Notes under the pieces: generated by a model
What the model saw: only the letters and a program-made list of their open reading frames with translations
What the model was told of the DNA's origin: nothing
Database searches by the model: none
Position numbers and translations under genes: made by a program
DNA from: Bacteroidota bacterium
GTDB taxonomy: Bacteria; Bacteroidota; Bacteroidia; Chitinophagales; Chitinophagaceae
Assembly: GCA_028876495.1 (NCBI GenBank)
Contig: JAGWRO010000089.1
Location: 124,001 to 188,000 of the forward strand
DNA length: 64,000 nt
Direction: 5' to 3'
Part shown: positions 27,206 through 36,215 of the stretch, piece after piece
Layout: every line of letters starts with the position of its first letter
Position numbering within the stretch: position 1 is the first letter of the stretch

Positions 27206-29002
27206 ATGATTAAAGGGCACAAAATGACACCCACACGACTTTTTGATTGTATTGAGACACATTTAAAAGATGCGCCTGGCCGCACGATGCTGGCAGGGAA
27301 GGAGAACGGGCAATGGAAAGAATATACAACTGTTGAAGTTGCTGAAATCGTAAACAAACTGAGTTCAGGACTGATGTATTCAGGCATTGGCCCCGGAGAT
27401 TTTTCTATTGAGGGGAGAGATAAAGTGGCTGTTATTTCAAAAAATCGGCCTGAATGGGTAATGCTGGATCTGGCTGTACAGAGGGTAGGAGCAGTGCTGG
27501 TTCCGGTTTACCCAACGATAAGCGATATTGAACTGGAATTTATTTTAAAAGACGCGAACGTAAAGTTGATTTTTGTAAATGACGTGGACTTGTTCCAAAA
27601 AGCAAACCGGGTTAAAGCCAATCTTCCCAATCTTAAAGAAATTATTTCGTTTGAAAAAATTGACGGAACAAAGCATTGGAAAGATATTTTATTACCACTT
27701 ACTGAAAATATCTTAGGCGAAATAAAAACTATTTCAGATAAAATAAAGTCTGAAGATCTTGTTACTATAATTTATACTTCGGGCACAACAGGAACTCCAA
27801 AAGGAGTAATGCTATCGCATAAAAATATTTTAAGCAATGTGGTGGATAGTATTCCTTGTTTTCCACCGGGCGAGAATATGAGAGCACTGAGTTTTTTACC
27901 TCTCAATCATATTTTTGAGCGAATGATCAGCTTTCTTTATTTGTTTAAAGGGACAAGTATTTTTTTTGCAGAAAGTATTGAAACCATACCGCAGAACCTG
28001 CAAGAAATACAGCCTGATTTGTTCGCAACTGTTCCCCGGCTTTTAGAAAAAATGTATGAGAAAATTATGGAGAAGGGCAGTGAATTAAAAGGAATTAAGA
28101 GGAGATTATTTTTTTGGGCTCACAGCCTGGGCTTAAAGTATGATGTTAATAAAAACCTGGGATTTTTTTATAATCTTCAATTATCACTGGCCAATAAATT
28201 GATTTTTAATAAATGGCGTGAAGCGCTTGGAAACAATATAATTAGCATCATAAGCGGAGGGGCAGCCTGCCAGTTAAGGCTTTTACGGATTTTTACCGCT
28301 GCTAAAATTCCTATCATGGAAGGCTATGGCCTTACAGAAACTTCGCCTGTGATAAGTGTGAACCGCTTTGAAGTAAAAGGAAGAATGCTGGGAACCGTAG
28401 GCCCTTTACTTGAAAATGTGGAGGTGAAATTTGGGGAGGATGGAGAAATTTTATGCAAAGGGCCTAATGTAATGATGGGATATTATAAACATCCTGAATG
28501 GACCGCCGAATGTATGCAAGATGGATGGTTTAAAACCGGAGATATTGGAGTTATGGTGGGTGAGTTTTTAAAAATTACGGATCGAAAGAAGGAGATTTTT
28601 AAAACCAGTGGAGGAAAATATGTGGCTCCTTTAGCAATTGAAAATAAATTGAAAGAATCGCGGTTTATAGAAAATATAATGGTGGTAGGCGCAGGCGAAA
28701 AATTTGTTGGCGCTTTGATAATCCCTGCATTTGTCAATTTAAGAATTTGGTGTAAAGAGCATGACATCGATTGCAGTGATAATAAAAAAACAATTGCCAA
28801 CCCACAGGTAATAGAACTTTATCAAAAAGAAATAGAACGTTACCATAAATTTTTTAATCATGTAGAGCAGGTGAAGAAATTTGAACTGCTTTCCCATGAC
28901 TGGACGACAGATAATGGAGAATTGACACCGAAACTTAGTTTAAGGCGCAAGGTGATAATGGAAAAAAATAAGGAAGCGATCAGTAATATTTATTCCTCCT
29001 AG
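27206..29002 (+). CDS. Long-chain fatty acid-CoA ligase (AMP-forming)
   Basis: Activates fatty acids to acyl-CoA with ATP. 598 residues with all adenylate-forming motifs: TIIYTSGTTGTPKGVMLSH (P-loop-like A3, about residue 186), EGYGLTETSPVIS (A5), DGWFKTGDIG (A7) and LKITDRKKEIFKTSGGKYVAP with the hinge and catalytic Lys region (A8/A10). MTPTRLFDC at 27224 is an equally good or better start, 6 codons downstream. It is monocistronic, and the stop codon is followed directly by a CAGTAAAC element. Chain-length preference is unknown. Confidence 0.93.
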   Translation: MIKGHKMTPTRLFDCIETHLKDAPGRTMLAGKENGQWKEYTTVEVAEIVNKLSSGLMYSGIGPGDFSIEGRDKVAVISKNRPEWVMLDLAVQRVGAVLVPVYPTISDIELEFILKDANVKLIFVNDVDLFQKANRVKANLPNLKEIISFEKIDGTKHWKDILLPLTENILGEIKTISDKIKSEDLVTIIYTSGTTGTPKGVMLSHKNILSNVVDSIPCFPPGENMRALSFLPLNHIFERMISFLYLFKGTSIFFAESIETIPQNLQEIQPDLFATVPRLLEKMYEKIMEKGSELKGIKRRLFFWAHSLGLKYDVNKNLGFFYNLQLSLANKLIFNKWREALGNNIISIISGGAACQLRLLRIFTAAKIPIMEGYGLTETSPVISVNRFEVKGRMLGTVGPLLENVEVKFGEDGEILCKGPNVMMGYYKHPEWTAECMQDGWFKTGDIGVMVGEFLKITDRKKEIFKTSGGKYVAPLAIENKLKESRFIENIMVVGAGEKFVGALIIPAFVNLRIWCKEHDIDCSDNKKTIANPQVIELYQKEIERYHKFFNHVEQVKKFELLSHDWTTDNGELTPKLSLRRKVIMEKNKEAISNIYSS

Positions 29003-29038
29003 CAGTAAACAAACAAATACTCCGGTTTTTTATTTGCT
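29003..29038 (+). repeat. CAGTAAAC element, copy B (convergent junction)
   Basis: CAGTAAACAAACAAATA, then CTCCGG and TTTTTTATTTGCT, starting at the base after the ligase stop codon and filling the gap to the converging gene at 29048. It is nearly the same as copy C at 45335. Confidence 0.65.
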
Positions 29039-29047
29039 GTTTTATAA

Positions 29048-29419
29048 TTAAAAGATTTTCTTTTCTTCCTTTTTCTCTACCGGAATTTTTCGCAGAAAGT
29101 CGTTATAATCCGCATCATGATCGCTATAAACTCCGTAAGCATCAATGCTATAACCGATCAGCCCGTCTGTTGCTTCTATTATATAAACAACCGAATTGTC
29201 TTCGGGATCTGATTCACCTTCAAAGCGGTAGACCCGAATAATTTTTAGATCTTCCTGATTATAAAATTTGCCTTTTCCTGCGGTAAACCCTTCATGAGTC
29301 AATTTGAATTCATTATCAATTTTTTTTAGTCGTAATTTTTCCAAAACCTCCGAAAGGCTATTCATGTGGGTTTTAAACTCCTCGCTTGAATGTATCATAA
29401 AAATATTTTTGGTATTCAA
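29048..29419 (-). CDS. Conserved hypothetical protein
   Basis: 123 residues; an in-frame Met at residue 8 (MIHSSEEFK) may be the true start. The core (LKIIRVYRFEGESDPEDNSVVYIIEATDGLIGYSIDAYGVYSD) matches a small protein family frequent in Bacteroidota, sometimes labelled phosphoribosylpyrophosphate synthetase in databases. I see no such fold here: it is far too short and has no PRPP loop. Function unknown. It follows the response regulator but is separated from it by a terminator. Confidence 0.7.
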   Translation of the reverse strand: MNTKNIFMIHSSEEFKTHMNSLSEVLEKLRLKKIDNEFKLTHEGFTAGKGKFYNQEDLKIIRVYRFEGESDPEDNSVVYIIEATDGLIGYSIDAYGVYSDHDADYNDFLRKIPVEKKEEKKIF

Positions 29420-29475
29420 TATTGTTTTGTTTCAAAAAAAACAAATTGCATACCGAAAAAAATGCTGAAAAATAA

Positions 29476-29511
29476 AGTCCCCAATAAAGAGTGGCTTATC
29501 GGGGATTTTAT
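29476..29511 (-). terminator. Intrinsic terminator after the response regulator
   Basis: AGTCCCC ... GGGGATT arms (29476-29482 and 29501-29507) with additional ATAA/CTTAT pairing inside, flanked by T-rich tracts on both strands. It lies just past the stop at 29528. Confidence 0.65.
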
Positions 29512-29527
29512 TTTTATCTTGATTAAG

Positions 29528-30952
29528 TTATAGTGATTCGTAGATCTTTATTTTGTTGTACAAAGTTTTACGGTCTATCTTAAGTATCTCTGCAGCTTTT
29601 GTTTTATTGAAATTTACTTCTTTTAATACGTTCATGATGGTTTCGTATTCTGCTTTTGCGGCAGCATCTTTCAGATCAACTTCTCTTAACCCTGTATTTT
29701 TGGAAAAAGAATTATCCTGAGTTCCGGTTACATGAAGTTCAGGTTGCATCGTAGATTGAGTGATTTCCCAAGGCAAAACTTTCGAGTTTATTTTTCCGGA
29801 TAGCGTAAGCAAAACAGAACGACGAACTACATTTCTGAATTCTCTGAGGTTGCCCGGCCATGCATAATTTAAAAACATTTCTTCTACATCTTCCTCATAA
29901 CCTTCTATATTTTTTTGCAGTTCCTCATTCGTTTTATCAAGGAAAAATTGAGCGAAAAGCGGAATATCACCTTTCCTGTTTCTTAAAGGTGGAAGGTTGA
30001 TTGAAAATTCATTGAATCTGTGATAAAGATCCTCACGGAATTTTCCTTTCTGGTAAGCCTCCTGCAGGTTTTCATTAGACGCAACAATAATTCTTACATC
30101 CACATCCATTTCTTTAGTTCCGCCTACTCTTTTATATTTTCTTTCCTGTATTACACGCAACAATGAAGCCTGCACATCTTTGGGTAAATTAGAAACTTCA
30201 TCCAGAAATAATGTACCTCCGTTTGCTATTTCAAAATGGCCTTCCTTGTCGGTTACAGCACCTGTAAAAGCGCCTTTTACGTGGCCAAAAAGCTCACTGC
30301 CGGATAATTCTTTTGAAAGTGTGCCGCAATCCATCGCGATAAAAGGCTTACCTTTTCGTTTACTTGCTTCGTGAATTGTTTTTGCGATTACCTCTTTACC
30401 GGTTCCGCTTTCACCATATAAAATAACGCTATAATTTGTAGGCGCTACCATTTCTATTTGTCGGTAAATTTTTGCAGTTTCGGTATCCTGGCCAATTAAA
30501 TATTCATTGTTAGGTGAAAGCTCATATATTTTTTTCTTCACAGAAGATTGGCCGGATGGCTTTTGTGCCTGCGAGGCTTCTGCTGAAACAGGCGCTGCTA
30601 ATGCTTTTTCGATCACATTAATTACTTCATCAGGTACAAGAGGCTTGGTAATATAATCGAAAGCACCTAGTTTAATAACATCTACTGCTGTTTTAATATC
30701 TGAATAACCTGTAATAATAATAACGATGGTTTTTGGTTTTGTTTCTTTGATCTTAATTAAAACATCTTTTCCATCTTTATCTCCAAGACGAAAATCGCAG
30801 AGCACTATATCAAAATGAAATTCATTAAATTTTGCCAGACCTTTCGATGCATTATGCGCTACCTCAGTGTTGTACCCTTTTTTATTAAGGAACCTGCTTA
30901 ATAGGGTACACATATCGAAGTCATCATCAATGATCAGTATTTTATTATTCAT
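29528..30952 (-). CDS. Sigma-54-dependent response regulator (NtrC/AtoC type)
   Basis: 474 residues. Receiver domain at residues 1-120 with acidic pair D10/D11, phosphoacceptor D53 (LCDFRLGD) and KP switch Lys (YITKPL). The AAA+ domain has Walker A GESGTGKE (about 184) and the GAFTGA loop needed to contact sigma-54. The Fis-type helix-turn-helix at the C terminus is NKTKAAEILKIDRKTLYNKI. It therefore activates RpoN promoters after phosphorylation. The nearest kinase is the CHASE3 protein at 32970-34370, a plausible but unproven partner. It lies 31 nt after the BrkB gene on the same strand. Confidence 0.95.
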   Translation of the reverse strand: MNNKILIIDDDFDMCTLLSRFLNKKGYNTEVAHNASKGLAKFNEFHFDIVLCDFRLGDKDGKDVLIKIKETKPKTIVIIITGYSDIKTAVDVIKLGAFDYITKPLVPDEVINVIEKALAAPVSAEASQAQKPSGQSSVKKKIYELSPNNEYLIGQDTETAKIYRQIEMVAPTNYSVILYGESGTGKEVIAKTIHEASKRKGKPFIAMDCGTLSKELSGSELFGHVKGAFTGAVTDKEGHFEIANGGTLFLDEVSNLPKDVQASLLRVIQERKYKRVGGTKEMDVDVRIIVASNENLQEAYQKGKFREDLYHRFNEFSINLPPLRNRKGDIPLFAQFFLDKTNEELQKNIEGYEEDVEEMFLNYAWPGNLREFRNVVRRSVLLTLSGKINSKVLPWEITQSTMQPELHVTGTQDNSFSKNTGLREVDLKDAAAKAEYETIMNVLKEVNFNKTKAAEILKIDRKTLYNKIKIYESL

Positions 30953-30983
30953 AAGTTTTAAATAAACATTAGGGGCTTCAAAG

Positions 30984-31925
30984 TTAACTTAAATCTTTGT
31001 TTTTTAATTCAGGTGAAGACACGGTCTTTTTTTCTATTCTAATCCAATCGGCGTAATCGTTTGGCAAAATATTTTTGCCATATAATTTGGTGAATACCTT
31101 TGTGAATTCTGCTCCGAGGTATAAAATAATTGAACTGTAATACACCCAAATCATCAGGATTATAATGGAGCCTGCCGCTCCATAGAGTGAAGTTATATTA
31201 CTCTTTTGGATATAAAAATTAATTCCCAATTTTCCAATTGTAAAAAAGATGGCAGTAATAAAACCGCCGAATAAAACGTCTTTCCAGCGAATCTTTGCAT
31301 CGGGTAAAACTTTAAAAATAAAGGCAAATAAAAAAGTAACTACCAGGAAAGAAAGAATGGTTTCAGATACCTGGATAAAATACAGGCTGTAACCGGCAAT
31401 AAGCTTTTCTATCAATTTTCCAAAAGCAGCTACAATTGCATTGAGTAAGATAGAAACGATCATTACAAGTCCCATACTTAGTATTAAAGAAAACGACAGA
31501 AGTCGTGTAAGGATTAATTTCCACCATACTTTGTGTTTTTTGATCTTTAAACCCCATATTTTATTGATAGAATCCTGTATTTCACCAAAAATACTCGTAG
31601 CGGCAATTAATAAAATAATGACACTTAATACAGTTGCAAAGAAACTATTTTTGCTTAAATGAATATTCTTGATGATATCCTGTATCTCAATGGCGGCATT
31701 ACTACCCACCAGGTTATTTAATTGTTCGTAAACTTTTCCCTGCATTGCCTCTTTGCCAAACAAAAATCCAAATAAGGTAGTAAGAACAACCAGTAAAGGA
31801 GCAATCGAAAATACGGTATAATAGGCAAGCGAAGCGCTATATTTAAGTATATTATCCGCAGAAAATTCTCTGGAAACTTCTTTTAGAACCAAAAGGAAAG
31901 ACGATAAATTTTTTTTCAAGGGCAT
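30984..31925 (-). CDS. YihY/BrkB family inner membrane protein
   Basis: 313 residues with six hydrophobic helices and the family motifs KYSASLAYYTVFSIAPLLVV near the N terminus and YGAAGSIIILMIWVYYSSIILYLGAEFTK in the second half. The family is often mislabelled ribonuclease BN; it is an inner membrane protein of unclear (possibly transport) function. It heads the unit with the sigma-54 regulator (31 nt gap). Confidence 0.9.
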   Translation of the reverse strand: MPLKKNLSSFLLVLKEVSREFSADNILKYSASLAYYTVFSIAPLLVVLTTLFGFLFGKEAMQGKVYEQLNNLVGSNAAIEIQDIIKNIHLSKNSFFATVLSVIILLIAATSIFGEIQDSINKIWGLKIKKHKVWWKLILTRLLSFSLILSMGLVMIVSILLNAIVAAFGKLIEKLIAGYSLYFIQVSETILSFLVVTFLFAFIFKVLPDAKIRWKDVLFGGFITAIFFTIGKLGINFYIQKSNITSLYGAAGSIIILMIWVYYSSIILYLGAEFTKVFTKLYGKNILPNDYADWIRIEKKTVSSPELKNKDLS

Positions 31926-32267
31926 GTAAAAACAATTTTTACTCTGATAAAAATAAAGTTACTGTAAAAGAATTTGGAAGATTTAAAAAGCAATGCATTC
32001 TTAATTAGATGTCAATAAAAAAACCAAAATGCTGACGTAGAGCTAAATGCGGTGTATTATGGTTTTTTAGAATAAAGCCATAGAGATTAAAATGCTCATT
32101 TCGTGGAAGTCTTTCCTCAAGTATAATACTTTATTTTATTTATAAACGATCTATTTTTATTGTTTTATAACTATAATTCAGCTTATTTCTTTCCTCTAGT
32201 TGTCTTTGGCAAGGTTATGTATGTTAAAGAGAAGTAAATAATTTTTTAAATCTTTTAAATCCGAGAA
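31926..32267. other. Intergenic region between divergent BrkB and lmo0937-like genes
   Basis: No ORF worth calling. AAAAAACCA near 32010 can pair with TGGTTTTTT near 32060. Promoters for both sides should lie here, but I see no strong TTG-TAnnTTTG pair. Confidence 0.4.
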
Positions 32268-32417
32268 ATGAGAAGCCTGTTATATATCATCGCGGTAATT
32301 CTTATAATTATTTGGGCACTTTCTTTTTTGGTATACCATGTTACAGCCGGGTTAATTCACCTCTTATTGGTTATCGCTGTAATTGCAATTATCATGGGAG
32401 TTATCCGACGAGCATAG
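32268..32417 (+). CDS. lmo0937-like small membrane protein, first copy
   Basis: 49 residues. Starts MRSLLYIIAVILIIIWALSF and ends with AGLIHLLLVIAVIAIIMGVIRRA: two hydrophobic helices split by a short turn with the conserved GLIHLLLVIAVI signature of the lmo0937 family. The second copy 95 nt downstream has the same length and about two thirds identity, so this is a tandem duplication. These tiny proteins are usually tied to stress conditions; the mechanism is unknown. Confidence 0.8.
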   Translation: MRSLLYIIAVILIIIWALSFLVYHVTAGLIHLLLVIAVIAIIMGVIRRA

Positions 32418-32436
32418 ATTTTATATTGAAAAGTTG

Positions 32437-32468
32437 AAAAAAAATCTACATAGTTTATTTGTTTACTG
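32437..32468 (-). repeat. CAGTAAAC element, copy H
   Basis: Minus strand CAGTAAACAAATAAAC, TATGTAGA, then eight T. The spacing is as in other copies, but it lies between two tandem plus-strand genes, so it is not restricted to convergent junctions. Confidence 0.55.
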
Positions 32469-32512
32469 GAAACTTTTCTAAATCAAACATTTTAAATCTA
32501 AAAATTACAACA

Positions 32513-32662
32513 ATGGGAAATTTATTGTATGTCATCGCGGTGGTTCTTATCATTATCTGGGCCATCAGCTTTTTGGGAGGATTTTACACGGGCGGACTGA
32601 TTCATATTTTACTTGTAATTGCTGTAATAGCAATTCTTTTAAGAGTGATCAGATCGGCTTAA
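32513..32662 (+). CDS. lmo0937-like small membrane protein, second copy
   Basis: 49 residues. I chose ATG 32513 (MGNLLYVIAVVLIIIWAISF) because it gives exactly the length of the first copy; the upstream in-frame ATG at 32459 would add residues from the CAGTAAAC repeat. Ends GGLIHILLVIAVIAILLRVIRSA. Two-helix inner-membrane peptide. It is followed after 26 nt by the CsbD gene. Confidence 0.82.
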   Translation: MGNLLYVIAVVLIIIWAISFLGGFYTGGLIHILLVIAVIAILLRVIRSA

Positions 32663-32688
32663 TTTTTTAACATTAAAAACATAATATT

Positions 32689-32880
32689 ATGGAAGACTGG
32701 AAATTAAAATTAGACGGAAAATGGAATGAAATGAAAGGGAAAATGAAACAGGAATATGGAAACCTTACAGATGATGATCTGAAGCGTGAACAAGGTAAGG
32801 ATGATGAATTTGTAGGAAGGCTTGAAAAAAAACTTGGGAAAACCAAGGATGAAGTGATCAAATGGATTCAAAATCTGTAA
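32689..32880 (+). CDS. CsbD family stress protein
   Basis: 63 residues, highly charged and soluble: [33 protein letters not shown], the CsbD signature of a small helical bundle. CsbD-like proteins are general-stress induced in several phyla; the molecular role is unknown. It is in one transcript with the lmo0937-like pair and ends before a strong hairpin. Confidence 0.9.
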   Translation: MEDWKLKLDGKWNEMKGKMKQEYGNLTDDDLKREQGKDDEFVGRLEKKLGKTKDEVIKWIQNL

Positions 32881-32900
32881 CCTTTCCATGGATAAATAAA

Positions 32901-32937
32901 CAACAAAACCTTAATCTTTTGGATTGAGGTTTTGTTG
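32901..32937. terminator. Bidirectional terminator hairpin (CsbD / histidine kinase)
   Basis: 16-bp stem CAACAAAACCTTAATC / GATTGAGGTTTTGTTG (one G-U pair) with a 5-nt loop, in the gap between converging genes. T-rich sequence follows on the plus side; on the minus side TTGTTGTTTATTTATC follows. Confidence 0.8.
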
Positions 32938-32969
32938 TTATTAATTTTTTAAAATATTTTCGTTTAATC

Positions 32970-34370
32970 CTAATCGTTATAATTAAAAGTGATAGTAAAC
33001 GATGTTCCTTTTCCTAATTCACTTTCAGCAAATATGCTTCCTTTGTGGCCAATAATAATATTTTGAGAATTTGCAAGGCCGAGCCCCGTCCCTTTTTCTT
33101 TTGTGGTAAAATAAGGTTCAAATAAGCGATCTATCTCTGTTTTTTTCATTCCCTTTCCATTGTCTGATATTTTTACCACACATTTTCCATCCTGGTTTTC
33201 CGTTGAAATCTCTAAAATTCCATTTTCATCCATGGCTTCTACTGCATTTACGATAATATTTAAGAATGCAATTTTTATTTTTTCAATATCTACAGGTAGT
33301 GAACAAATATTTTCATCATAATTTTTAATCACTTTTATCTGGTTCAATTGAATTCTGTCAAGAGCCAATTCCAAACTGGCATCAAGTATGTCATTTATAG
33401 ATGCCTCTGAAAAACTAAGTTCAGCCCTTGTAGCGGCCAGAAGATCAGACACAAGTTGGTTGATTCGTTTTGAATTGCGGTTGATCATAGTAAAGAATAT
33501 CTCCGAATCCTTATTTCCTACTTCTGCACGTAATTGCTCGCATGCAAGGTTGATATTAGTCAACGGGTTTCTTACCTCATGCGCCATTACACGGGCAATC
33601 CTTCCGGTTACCACGTATTTTTCAAGCCGCCTTAATTCGATTAATTCTGTATTCAGTTTAGCCAGTTGGTTCACTCTTTCCTGCAATTCTTCCCTGTATT
33701 CTTCTGCCTTTTTAGAAGCAATATTTTTTTCTTTATTCTCTTTATTATACACTACCAGAGAATAAACCGTGAGTAAAAGGGCAATTACAATTGAAAGAAC
33801 ATTTAGTACCTGTATAAGCCCTGAGTATTGTGAAATTTTGACGGACCAATCATTTCTTAAATTAATTTCTTCCTTCTTCATTTTAGCGATCAAGGCATCA
33901 ATTGCCATTGAATTCGCAATCCCTTCTTCACTTCCATTCAGATAGAACGTTGAAATATTTTGATTTGCCAGTGGATTGGAAATGATATTTTCAATCCAGC
34001 TATAGTTATCCTCAATAAGATGGTGAAGGCTATCCAGATTTTTTTGCTGGCTTTCATTTTGAAGGGTAAGCGCTTTTAGGCTTGAAAAAGTGCTGTCAGT
34101 CTTTTGCTTGCTTTCATTATATTTTACCAGCAGGGCATTATCATTTGTAAGGAGGTAACCTCTGAAGGAGGATTCGCCAGTGCTGATGAAGCCTAAAATA
34201 TTATCCAGGTTGTGGATCACTTCGTTGGTATGATTCATCCAAAAATCCTGAATATCCACTTTTCTTGTAGAAATAAAGGTTAAAATGTAAGAAAGAAACA
34301 ACAGAAAGATAGCAGCAAAGAAACCAATTCGCGGTCGTGTAGTAATTCTATTGAAAATTTTTTTTACCAT
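32970..34370 (-). CDS. Sensor histidine kinase with CHASE3 domain
   Basis: 466 residues. TM helix at about 12-32, periplasmic CHASE3-type four-helix sensor (about 35-185, including GESSFRGYLLTNDNALL), second TM at about 188-210, coiled linker, then HisKA with phosphoacceptor His in MAHEVRNPLTNINLA (about residue 264) and an HATPase with N box NAVEAMDENG, G1 SDNGKGM and G2 GTGLGLANS. No receiver is attached. The sigma-54 response regulator 2 kb away is the obvious candidate partner; both flank the lmo0937/CsbD genes. Confidence 0.93.
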   Translation of the reverse strand: MVKKIFNRITTRPRIGFFAAIFLLFLSYILTFISTRKVDIQDFWMNHTNEVIHNLDNILGFISTGESSFRGYLLTNDNALLVKYNESKQKTDSTFSSLKALTLQNESQQKNLDSLHHLIEDNYSWIENIISNPLANQNISTFYLNGSEEGIANSMAIDALIAKMKKEEINLRNDWSVKISQYSGLIQVLNVLSIVIALLLTVYSLVVYNKENKEKNIASKKAEEYREELQERVNQLAKLNTELIELRRLEKYVVTGRIARVMAHEVRNPLTNINLACEQLRAEVGNKDSEIFFTMINRNSKRINQLVSDLLAATRAELSFSEASINDILDASLELALDRIQLNQIKVIKNYDENICSLPVDIEKIKIAFLNIIVNAVEAMDENGILEISTENQDGKCVVKISDNGKGMKKTEIDRLFEPYFTTKEKGTGLGLANSQNIIIGHKGSIFAESELGKGTSFTITFNYND

Positions 34371-34529
34371 TTGCCCTTTGAGTTATTTAAATATACAAAG
34401 GGTAACGATTATTTTGTAAATTTTCTGGAAAGCCGGAAAATAATTACCAGTATTATAACAATTAATATTATTATGCCAAATCTTATACCTATTTTGAAAA
34501 TAACACCTACTATTTTTGCTAATGCTTGA

Positions 34530-34880
34530 CTACTGTAGATAATCGATTAAAAATTGAGAAAATTTACTGGTTTTTCCTTTTTCGCCTTCCAGCATTCCTT
34601 GTACCCATGATTTTTTTACTTTTTGATGATTAAAAAATATAAATTCCCTGAAATCTTTTATTTCGTAATCTTCAAAACAACAAGCCAGTAATTCGGTTTC
34701 GCAGATCAAAAAAAATCAAGTGAAAAATATGTTTTGTATTAGTGAAACGAAGTGAAATTAAAATCCCAAAATATCTTCCTCATTGTGGGCAAAAAATTAC
34801 TCAGGCAGGTTAAATTCTTTTACCTAATCAACTTTTTTAATTTCTCTATAAGTTAGGTCTGCAAAGGGTTTTATTAGAAA
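34530..34880 (-). pseudogene. Possible relic gene with four in-frame stops
   Basis: Reading one minus-strand frame from 34880 gives protein-like sequence interrupted by TAG, TAA, TAA and TGA: FLIKPFADLTYREIKKVD, stop, VKEFNLPE, stop, FFAHNEEDILGF, stop, a short piece, stop, then an intact 59-residue tail (34709-34530) ending in GKTSKFSQFLIDYLQ. The tail alone could be a small gene starting at TTG 34709. The persistence of one frame suggests a decayed gene rather than chance, but I do not recognise the family. Confidence 0.35.
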
Positions 34881-34961
34881 TTAATTTGTATATTTTTTCT
34901 TGGCAATATATTTTATCTTTATAGTTTAAATAATATTTATAATAATTAAAACTTAGAAACT

Positions 34962-35282
34962 ATGGGCGCAGGAAAAGTAATCGCAAGCGTATTAGCAGGT
35001 GCCGCAGCAGGCGCTATATTAGGCATTTTATTCGCACCGGATAAAGGCACAGAAACTAGACGTAAAATAGCTGAAAAAGGATCAGACCTGGCAGGAAGCG
35101 TAAAAGATACCTACAATGATATTTCAGATACTGTTTCAGAAAAGTATGATACAGCAAAGAAAAAATTATCAGATCTTGTTTCCGAAGGTAAAGATGTTGG
35201 AAAAGACATGGTAAACCAGGCAAAAGAAAAAGCAAACGCAATGAGAAATGACGTTAGAAATCCTAACCCGGTCAACTCATAA
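34962..35282 (+). CDS. YtxH domain protein
   Basis: 106 residues. The N-terminal helix with glycine/alanine motif (VLAGAAAGAILGILFAPDKGTETRRKI) is the YtxH signature, followed by an amphipathic, charged helical tail with alanine and lysine repeats (about 45-95). Members are small membrane-anchored stress proteins. It is the first of three closely spaced genes (gaps 60 and 10 nt) that look like an envelope-stress unit. Confidence 0.88.
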   Translation: MGAGKVIASVLAGAAAGAILGILFAPDKGTETRRKIAEKGSDLAGSVKDTYNDISDTVSEKYDTAKKKLSDLVSEGKDVGKDMVNQAKEKANAMRNDVRNPNPVNS

Positions 35283-35342
35283 AAATCGTTTATTTTTAAC
35301 TTGTTATAAAAGGCAATTTGTCCGGTGATAAAATAAAGGAAC

Positions 35343-35684
35343 ATGGAAAACGAACCTACTGCTGTAGAAGAACTTTTTTATAAATTGAAGGATTATGGAG
35401 AAACGACTGTTGATTTATATAAATTAAAAGCAATCAGCAAGGTTTCGGGATTTACTTCCACTTTAATTGTTTCAATTTTTTTAATAGTGCTTTTATTTTT
35501 GGCATTAATATGCATTAGTGCAGGCTTTGCAATCCTTATAGGGGTGTGGCTTGGCAATGCTTACTGGGGATTTTTTATCATGGGCGCACTTTATATTATC
35601 ATCGGACTTGCTTTATATGCCGGTAGAAAGAAAATTTTGAAAGCGCCAATAACTAACAAGTTTATAAAAGAATTAATAGATTAA
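35343..35684 (+). CDS. Phage-holin-superfamily-like membrane protein
   Basis: 113 residues. An amphipathic N terminus (ELFYKLKDYGETTVDLYKLKAISKVS) leads into two long hydrophobic helices (about 38-65 and 72-95). This is the layout of the putative actinobacterial holin-X/superfamily III proteins often found beside YtxH genes in Bacteroidota. Despite the name, no phage context exists here. It is co-transcribed with the YtxH gene and the next gene. Confidence 0.75.
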   Translation: MENEPTAVEELFYKLKDYGETTVDLYKLKAISKVSGFTSTLIVSIFLIVLLFLALICISAGFAILIGVWLGNAYWGFFIMGALYIIIGLALYAGRKKILKAPITNKFIKELID

Positions 35685-35694
35685 ATTTCAGGAG

Positions 35695-36108
35695 ATGGAG
35701 AGAGGTGAAACAGCTTACGAAAAATTGCAAAGTATTGCAAATACAACTGATCTTAAGATCGCCATTAAACGGCTGGAGAGGAAGAAAGCCCTGATGGAAG
35801 AAGATTTGAAAGAAAGCTTTCATGCTCTTGCTGATGACCTGAAGCCAAAAAATATTTTAAAAAATACTATTCGAGAAGTTCAGGAGTCTACTGATTTAAA
35901 ACATAATTTATTGAAAGTGGCCATCGGGCTTGGAGCCGGATATTTTTCACGTAAACTAATCGTAAGTAAATCAGCAGGTTTTGTAAAAAAAGCTCTTGGA
36001 ACAGCTCTCCAGTATGGCATTACTAACTTTGTAGCTAAAAATGATGGTGAAGATTATAACGGTCCTCATAAAAAGAAAAATCTTTTCAGAAGGATTTTAT
36101 CTATTTAA
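35695..36108 (+). CDS. Hypothetical protein downstream of YtxH/holin-like genes
   Basis: 137 residues, basic. A helical N-terminal half (YEKLQSIANTTDLKIAIKRLERKKALMEEDLKESFHAL) is followed by a weakly hydrophobic segment LLKVAIGLGAGYFSRKLIV and a basic tail. No named domain recognised. It follows the holin-like gene by 10 nt, a conserved-looking triplet with YtxH that suggests a peripheral partner of the other two at the inner membrane. Confidence 0.65.
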   Translation: MERGETAYEKLQSIANTTDLKIAIKRLERKKALMEEDLKESFHALADDLKPKNILKNTIREVQESTDLKHNLLKVAIGLGAGYFSRKLIVSKSAGFVKKALGTALQYGITNFVAKNDGEDYNGPHKKKNLFRRILSI

Positions 36109-36215
36109 ATTTTCCTTGCTCCTTTTCCCATTTCTTAGGTAATTTAATTTCATTCAAAACTAACAGCGGATTTTATTACCTTTCTCTTTCAATACATAAC
36201 AGCAAACTCAATTCT

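Noticed and set aside
32205-32245. TTGGCAAG before the lmo0937-like genes as a sigma-54 promoter
   Set aside because: The -24-like TGGCA is present but the -12 part reads TGTA instead of TTGC. The TTGGCAA before the YtxH gene (about 34908) fails in the same way.
34409-34545. Open frame on the minus strand with a long hydrophobic helix ending in SRKFTK
   Set aside because: Membrane-protein-like but it has no ATG, GTG or TTG start in frame; too weak to call.
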